The notes under the pieces were generated by a model. That model searched no databases, had not been told where the DNA came from, and saw only the letters and a program-made list of their open reading frames with translations. Of a stretch of DNA of 64,000 nucleotides, positions 52,301-61,300 are shown in pieces. The stretch's first letter is position 1, and each line of letters opens with the position of its first letter. This DNA comes from Sipunculus nudus (taxonomy: Eukaryota > Annelida > Sipuncula > Golfingiida > Sipunculidae): assembly GCA_026874595.1 (NCBI GenBank), contig CM049317.1:58830118-58894117 (forward strand), given 5' to 3'. Made by a program: the position numbers and the translations under genes.

Positions 52301-55300
52301 TAGCATACTGTATTTGGTTTTGTATTCAATAGGTAAAACATATGCAGTTTTCACTTGTTTGTTTCATTACGGTTCTTTTTCATGATCTAACCTTTACCTA
52401 AATTAACCTACACAAGAGTATATCCATTATTACATGCATGAATAAATTATATTAAACTAGAATATGGGTAGTTGACAAGCGACTACATGTATCAGCCGAA
52501 ATCAGAGTTGGACAGGTGAGGTGAGGCATGAATTGAGTGGCAAGGGGAAATAGAGTGAGGTGTGTTGCATTTAATGGATGTCTGCAGCCAAAATATGTGG
52601 CACCATCTACCACAAAATCCAAAAAGCTGACCAAGCTGTATACATATGCAAAATTTTAGGCAGATAAGTCAAACCACTACTTGTATATGAGTGATTTTAT
52701 CCAATAGCAGACAAACAGTAGGATGCTGTACAAAAATGGTGGCAGGTGGCTTATGATAAAGAGCTATGGGAGATCTATACACATGCAAAATTTTGGCCCA
52801 ACTGGTCAAACAGTTCCCGAGATATGAGCTTGAATGTCTGCAGCTTAAATGTGAATGTAGGTGGCGCCACCTGTCATAAAATCAAGAAAGCTGTCCAGGA
52901 TGTATACACATGCAAAATTTCAGGTGGATAAGTCAAACCAATGCAGAGATATGAGTGATATTATCCCAATGCAGATGAACAGACGGACGCTGTGCAAAAA
53001 TGGTGGCAGATGGCGCCACCAATTTGGTGTATGATTAAGAGATATGTGAGATCTATACACATGCAAATTTCAGGGGGATATGTTACACCAGTCCTGAGAT
53101 ATAAGCCTTAATGTCTGCAGCATATACATAAATGTAGGTGGCACCACCTGCCAAAAATCCAGAAAGCTATCCAAGATGTATAAACATGCAAAATTTTAGG
53201 CAGATAAGTCAAACCACTACTGAGATATGAGTGATTTTAGCCCACAGCAGACAAACAGACAGACACTGTGCAAAAATGGTTGTAGGTGGCACCTCTAGTT
53301 TTGTATATGATAAAGAGCTATGTGAGATCTATACACATGAAATTTTCAGGAAGATACAGCCAACTAGTCCTGAGATATGAGCCTGGACTTCTGCAGTGTA
53401 AACATAAATGTAGGTGGGGCCACCTGCCACTAAATCTAGAAAGCTATCCATGATGTATAAACATGCAAAATTTTAGGCTGATAAGTTAAACCACTGCCTA
53501 GATATGAGCGATTTTATCCCACGGCAGACAAACAGACAGACGCTGTGCAAAAATGGTTACAGGTGGCGCCAACAGTGAGATCTATACACATGCAAAATTT
53601 CAATAGGATTTGTCTATCTAGTCTTGAGATGTAAGCCTGTATGTCTGCAGCCTGCACATGAATGTAGGTGGCGCGACCTATCATAAATCAAGAAAGCTAT
53701 CCAGGATGTATACACTAGCAAAATTTCAGGCAGATAATTCCAACAAATGCAGAAATATGAGTGATTTTATCCCAAGGCAGATGAACAGATGGATGTTGTG
53801 CAAAAATGGTTGCAGGTGGCGCCACTATTTTTAGTGTATGTTATAAAGCTATCCAAGGGCTACATTTGTGCAAAGTTTTTAGCCTGGTCGGTCATATGGT
53901 TCCTGAGATATGTTGGTTTTATGTGTTGAAACAGATGCACAAATGGATGCTGGGCAGAGAGGAAAGGTTAGAGGTCAAACAAAAATGAGGGCGCAGCAGT
54001 TCACGTGACCCGATCATAATTCTGCCCAGTGGTTAGGAGGAGTTCTCAAGAAACCTATGTGGCAGCGGCAGCTGCAGCGTCCAACTGAAAACATGGTATC
54101 TGCAAAACTCTGTTTTGGCAGATACAATTATATATGCACAAAAAGTTATTGATTGGACAGGGACAAAACAGAACATGGAATGACTGGAAATTAATTTTAA
54201 TTACGTATATACTGGCAGCTTATTCTGAACAATTGGATATAATTAAAGTAGCAACATTTGATTTATGGGTAACATACAAGACCTATTATTATTTAAAATA
54301 TCAATCATTTACCTTTCAATTTGGCTTAATGATGGAGCCTCCTATTCTCAAAGGTTTTATTTTCGAAATAACTTCCTTTTGGCAAATATCACATATTTGA
54401 AACCGCAACAAAAAAAAACAACCACAGTATACGGTTACTTTTTGGTGGGTCAAACACTGACCTCAGGTGTACCTTGCATGAAGAAACAATAAAACAATAT
54501 AGAATACATACGGCATTTTTTCCAGCCTGATATGCAATCCCCATTCTCACACTTTTTCTCATAATCATGGCATTCACCAGCTAGAAATAAAAACAGAATA
54601 TTGTAACACCAAATATGGGGTGTTTGTTTGGATAAATGGATCATAAAAGAGTCATTTAGCTTTGTTAAATCATGAGCTTGGAGCAAACATTTAAAATAAA
54701 TACCTTTAATTCATACTTCAAATTATATCTTCTTTTTATCCATTTATGAATAGTTAAGAAATTAATCAATACTTAACAGCTGTCATGTTTGCTTACATCT
54801 CTTATACTGACATTTGACAGGTTTGCTTACATCTCTTATACTGACATTTGGCAGGTTTGCTTACATCCTTAATACTGACATTAACCAGGTTTGGTTCATA
54901 AATAAAAAATAGACTCACGGCAGCGTTGAAGGTATTTACGTACACAATCTCCGTTATCACACAGTGTGTACAGCAATGAATCACACTGTTCAGCTGTAAA
55001 AAAAGGCAGACATATACAGTGAGCTCATGGTTTAAAAGGACCTATTCATAAAACAAGGTATATCATATATTAATGTATGATATATTATGTTTTCTACCTA
55101 AAATATTACTGAAATATTATCTGAAATATATCATTCTATAACTATATGCTTACTCCTGTACGCAAGAGCATGAAAGCTGACACAAGGCGCAATCAGTAGT
55201 GCAAAATATGAACAGAGTGCCATTTGCAAATCAAAATTTGTTAAGCTTCCAAATGATGTTTCTTGTTTTATGTTATTTCTCCTTGTTTGGGTGTTGTTGT

Positions 55301-58300
55301 TCGTGCCCAAGACCAGTCCTCTGGTCTAGCAGTCTTGTCAAGGTGGACATGCACAGGTGGACTGTGTTTACTCACACACAGAACCACAACAATGCATAAA
55401 ACAGCTTAACTGGAGATAGCAGATTTTACCTTTAAGCTCAAGATCACCATTTTTCAATCTCATCTGAGAACTAAGTTGAAACAACTTATATTGTAAAATT
55501 TGAGAACAAAAGATGCAGTTCTCCAAAAGTTGTTTGTCAAATTTGAGGGAAAAATAGGCAAAATGTCCAAGTTGTCATGCTTGCAAGAAATCCAAAAGAT
55601 GATTAACTATAATTTAGCCTTAGTGACCTTGAAGATCCTGGCCAAGGTCACAATCTAGTAAGAAATTGGTTGAAACAACTTGTGTATCAAAATGATAACA
55701 AAATATCCACTGATTACAAAGATTTACATTATGGCTGAGTTGACCTTGAAGATCTAGGTTTTCTAGTGTTCTAGCTCAAGTCATGGCTTAAGATTTGGAA
55801 TTTTCTTGTATAATCAATGATCGGTCAGCTTAATGTAAAATCATTGTCTGACCATTCTTGCAATGCCATAATTGATCCTAAAGTTTTGCACATGAATTAG
55901 GGTTAGGGATAAAGAAAGATTTGTTTCATAAAATTTATGCAAGCAATTTTTGAAACATTCAGTGTTTACTGTACTAATGAATTCATACCTAACTTTATAT
56001 AATGCAATAGTGGGCTATTGAATTGTTAAATATATTAACAAATAAGTAGGCCTATATCTGTTGAGATGATGTAAAGACCTATATTTGGTCAGGAATTCAT
56101 ACTCCCATATAATCAAAAACTAGAATACAGGGAGTCGACAAGCGACTACGTGTATCTGCCAAAATCAGAGTGGAACGAGTGAAGTGAGGCATGGACTGAG
56201 TGGCAAGGGGGAATATAGAGTGAGGTGTGTTGTATATTAGCATGGATGTCTGCAGCTGAAATGTGTATGTAGGTTGTGAAACCTACCACAAAATCCAGAA
56301 AGCTGTCCAAGCTGTATACATATGCAAAATTTTAGGCAGATAAGTCAAACCACTACATGTATATGAGTGATTTTATCCCACAGCAGACAAACAGAAAGAT
56401 TTGTGCAAAAATGGTGGCAGGTGGCACCACCAATTATGTGTATGATTAAGAGCTATGTGAGATCTATACACATGCAAAATTTTGGCCCAATCGGTCGAAT
56501 GGTTCCCGAGATATGAGCTTGGATGTCTGCAGCATAAACTAGAATGTAGGTGGCGCCACCTGTCATAAAATCAAGGAAGCTGCTTAGGATGTATAAACCT
56601 GCAAAATTTTAGGCAGATATGTCAAACCATCACCGAGATATGAGTGATTTTATCCCATGACAGACAAATAGACGGATGCTGTGCAAAAATGACAGAGAGC
56701 AAAGGTCAAAGGTCAACGCCAGTTGGTTAGGCGCCAGTTCACATGTGACCCGATAATTGGTGTAAGTTTCGTAAAAGTCAGTCTAGTAGCCTCAGAGGAG
56801 TTCTCCGGAAACAAATACGGCGGCGGCAGCGGAAACCGTGCTAAAACATAGTATCCACAAAACTTCGTTTTGGCAGATACAATTAATTCCAATTATGAGT
56901 CAATAGAGGTCAATCAATTTCAACTGATGATGGACTGAAAGTTACAACCAATTCACATACTATGTTATTATCATCTATCATTGTCTCTACCCATGCTCAT
57001 TCATATGGTGTTTGTGTGTGATTGTGTGTTTGTTCACACATTCATGTAGGGAATATCATGAAATTCAGGGAATTTTGGAAATGAGTTAATAAAAAATCTT
57101 CTGGATTTTTGTGTGGGTCTGGCACATGACCCAGATTTGGGAACATCATTCAGGAATATTCATAAATGTATAGTCAATTATGCATGATTGAACCTGAAAA
57201 ATCTGGGCTTAATAAGTGTAAGCAAACACGGTTTTGGTTGCATCCAACAATACCCCCCCCCCTCACCTTCCCCAGTTGGCTTGGGCTTGCATTCCTTACA
57301 ATGCACATATCTTGTTTTCTTTTTCGAATGTAAAACCAGATGGATGGCATGTCAGGACTTGAGTCCACTTTATAGGGAGGTTGGACTTGGACTCGTAGGG
57401 TCTGGAATCGGACTTCTAAGACTCAGAGGTATCACGTCAAGTATCTCGACTACAGTAGAAAAAGGGCACAAACTAGGAAGACATATACTTGTGCAAACCA
57501 CTTACCGTAAAATCTGTGAAATTTCGTACCTCGATGAATTTCGTACACGGTCTTTCTTCAGTAACCATAATTATTAAAATGACATGTTAAATTTCGAACT
57601 GCCGATGGTCTGTTACGCCATATTTGACGTTAGCAGGACTACCGTGAATGTAACACTGACTTAACCTCACCCTGTTATCTGGTTTTGAATAAGCCTACCG
57701 GTCCGATCGATGTGAATGCCATGCTATTGAATTATATCAACATCATATAGAATGTAATTTGACTGAAAACTAAGATTTCTGTTTCAGCGACAATAAAAAA
57801 AACTTATAATATCTCGATTGTGAGTTGCTTAATTGTCTGGGATGCGAGCAACACGCCGTGAATAACTGGCAGACGTCCATGAAGTTTGACGGAGGTTGGA
57901 AATTGGATAATCAGGATTAACTCCGTAAATGATCTCAAGACCACTAGCTTTACGTGCACGGTAAAGGGGGATTTCCATGTGTAAGCCATGTTCAAATTGG
58001 TCTCTTTCAAGCAAGCTCAGCGCTCAGATGTGTATGTAATGCCAATGTTAATCAGTTTGAAAATTAATGCTAATTTCTATTAAAACATTTACAGTAAATA
58101 TCTTGAATGTCTCACCAGAACGACTCAGTTTCGAGTACCCGGGCTCCGTATCACCCAACAAACGAGTCACACGAGATCAAACGGTACATCAAAGCGCTGG
58201 CAGACGTTCATGAAGTTTAACGGAGGTTGGATATTTGATATTGGATAATCAGGATCGATTAACTCTTTAAGTGATCTAAAGACCTCTAGCTTTTTGTGCA

Positions 58301-61300
58301 CCATTAGTGGGGATTTCCATGCGTAAGCCACCTGAAAAACGATCTCTCCGGGCACATCCCCGAATGTCACGCAAGCATGTACGGGTGTCGAGCTTCATGA
58401 CAGGATTAAATCCTTCAGATATACTTTTCAGATTCCTTTTCCAAACTGATTTTAATATATAATGAACAACACAAGTATAGAAAATAATGTTTTTATTCAT
58501 GAAACTTCATGGTTCACACGGATGAACGCAAACTCGGCGAGTGAATACTTGAGGTAACTGCATTAAATGCGGCGGTATCCAGGACCCTGGATACCGCCGC
58601 ATAAAAAGGTTCAGAGTAAACTGGCGAACTTCAAACCCTTTGTCGGAAAAAAATCGTGTAAAATCAAATAGTGCGTTTATGACAAGGAAACTTTAAGTAA
58701 TCTAAGGGAGATATAGTACTTTAATTGAATGACCAAGAAATTCAGCTCAATATTTTTTTAGTATGTAAACAAGACTCACTTTTAAAACTTTGCAACCCTT
58801 GCGCTTGAACTGTCTCAGAATCTGAAACGATGAACTGCGTGACCTTTGCTCGCTCAGCCAACACGGCCTGTTACCACTGGTTAAACAGGCGGCTGCCGGC
58901 CAGCCGTGGCTGGGGAAAAACCCAGAGCAGACATCGTTCCCCGTGTATCACCGTTTATTAGGATAATATATATTCTTCTAATCAACATTAAAGTGGACAA
59001 ACACTGTCTAATTGGTATGTTATATGCGTATTTGATAAGAATATCTTTATTTCTTAACGAATACGACATTTTCAGACGACATATAAGGATTTAATTGTCA
59101 TGTGGAATGTCTCCAGTTTCGTCAAATCATCTTCTAGGGCTCTCGCACAGCGTAGCGTAGTAAGAGAGGACGGGTGCTAGGGCTATACTTGAGGCTCCTA
59201 TTATCGCCCACTGCTGACGAGGCATCTTAACTTGTCAAGACAATAATTTTAAAACTGCTGAAATCGACTGTTAAATTTCGGACTCCCATAAATTTAATTA
59301 TTTTTTTCTGTACGAAATTTCACAGATTTTACGGTATAGAATATTACAAAAAAAATTATCTACCAAGTTTTAGCCCTGCATCAGAAGCTAAATGTTATTA
59401 AACATTTAAGTAGAAGCATGTGTAAAAACTAACAACTAAAATCTTACATGATAATCTAGAATTTCCAATTTAAAATATCTTTTAATATGGAGACTTGTAC
59501 TGGACTCTGATTCAGACTTGGACTTTGGTTTCAAATGACTTGGACTTGGACTTGGCCTCGAAACTCATGGAGTCAGACTTGATTGGCCTGAACTCAGACT
59601 TGACAGGCCTGAACTCGGACTTGATTGGCCTAAACTCAGACTTGATTGGACTGAACTCGGACTTGAGTGGCCTGAATTTGGACTCAATTGACCTGAACTC
59701 AGACTTGATTGGCCTGAACTCAGACTTGATTGGCCTGAACTTAGACTTGATTGGCCTGAACTCAGACTTGACTGGCCTGAACTCAGACTTGGTTGGCCTG
59801 AACTCAGACTTGATTGGCCTGAACTCAGACTTGACTGGCCTGAACTCAGACTTGATTGGCCTGAACTCAGACTTGACTGGCCTGAACTCAGACTTGATTG
59901 GCCTGAACTCAGACTTGATTGGCTTGAACTCAGACTTGCACTCCAACTCAGATGACTCGGCTATATCACTGTTGCATGTTACATCATGCCACCTTGAAAC
60001 CAGTTTATCCTTTTGGATTTATCCACATTGCTCAATTTGTTTTAAAACTGTTTTGAATATGAAAGGGATAAAATATAGAAAGCTGTATAAATCTGCAAAG
60101 ATATAATAGTCAATATTAAAATAAACTCCAAAGCTGTTGACATAAAAATACTTACGGCAGTTTTTGGCCATGGATACACAAGACCCATCTTTGCATTTCT
60201 TCTGGTATGAAGCACATGTTTCACCTATATATAAACAGAATATAAGGCTCATATACTAATCAGAATCATCATTATAATGTACATAAGTCCTGCACGTTGA
60301 ATTACTAATCACATACTGCGTTACAGGCTTCTGTAGATCCGGGGTAGAGCACAGGACTCAAAGCTGGGAGATTGTGAGTTTGACTCTCAGCTGAGGTGGT
60401 AAGATTTTCATGGTAAGCCCCACCCATGGTGAGCACTCTGCAGGCTTAATGGGAAGGCTGTGCCCAATGTCCATGTTTCATTCAAAATGAGTGTACCTTT
60501 CAGGGGTTGGTATGACCCAGCAATGGGTATGATTACACACTCAGGGCCTGCAGGTGAAGCAGTCACCTGGCCTGGTTAACACCAGGATATAAAATGAGAG
60601 GAAGCGTGTGATACTGCCCTGTCACAAAGTCCAAAACCAGAATTGTGCATATTACATATATTTAGATTAAGCTAGCATTAAAAAATGGAGGCGATTATCT
60701 CCACCAAAAAATATTTAAAAAAAAAAGACACATAATGTGGTTGGTTTCATATTCGCAAGGTTAAATTATCACTATTCCTGCTTTTTTATGTTTCCTGAGG
60801 GTTCCATTTTTGCTATCTCACCATTCATAATTCTACACAGATAATGTTCTTTAATGTTTCAATCATTAAATATGCTTGTAAAAATTTTACAATTTGAAAA
60901 GGACCCTGGTAATATCAATAGAGTTGAAATTCTTGTTCACAATAGAAATAGTGTAATGTGAAAATTCATATTCTTTCTTATATCAATTTGTGATGTAAGG
61001 ATAACATAAAAGTTTTTGGTTATATTAACTTTTATATGAAAAGTTTAAAGTGAAATTAAAAATCCATTAAGAAAAGAAATATTAACAGACTATGATAAAA
61101 CTCGAACTTCATGATGGTAGGTCAAGTGAGATGGTAGTACCGTTTGATGCCTCATTTTCACATTTACCAGTTAAACTAGGTATGAGGAGTTACTTCTTTT
61201 TGCATCATGCACAAGGCTACATGGGCCTGGACAGTCGAGCAATCAAATGCTTAGCTCACTCAGTTAGGGGATCGAGGCGAGATCCCTTTCATGGACACGA

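Larger units (their letters stand above)
57505..59334. mobile_element. TA-flanked 1.83-kb inverted-repeat element
   Basis: The left end CCGTAAAATCTGTGAAATTT and, at 59315-59334, its exact reverse complement, continuing as CGTAC/GTACG inside, give a perfect inverted repeat of about 25 bp. TA lies directly outside each end (57503-57504 and 59335-59336), as for Tc1/mariner-type insertion. No transposase frame is seen. The interior holds two diverged tandem copies of a 150-bp segment and a perfect 34-bp palindromic hairpin near its middle. It lies in intron 2 of the receptor gene. Confidence 0.88.

Noticed and set aside
59495-60106. GLNSDLI repeat protein
   Set aside because: Open only because the 21-bp unit is stop-free. 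Both strands are open, and the frame runs out into unrelated intron sequence.
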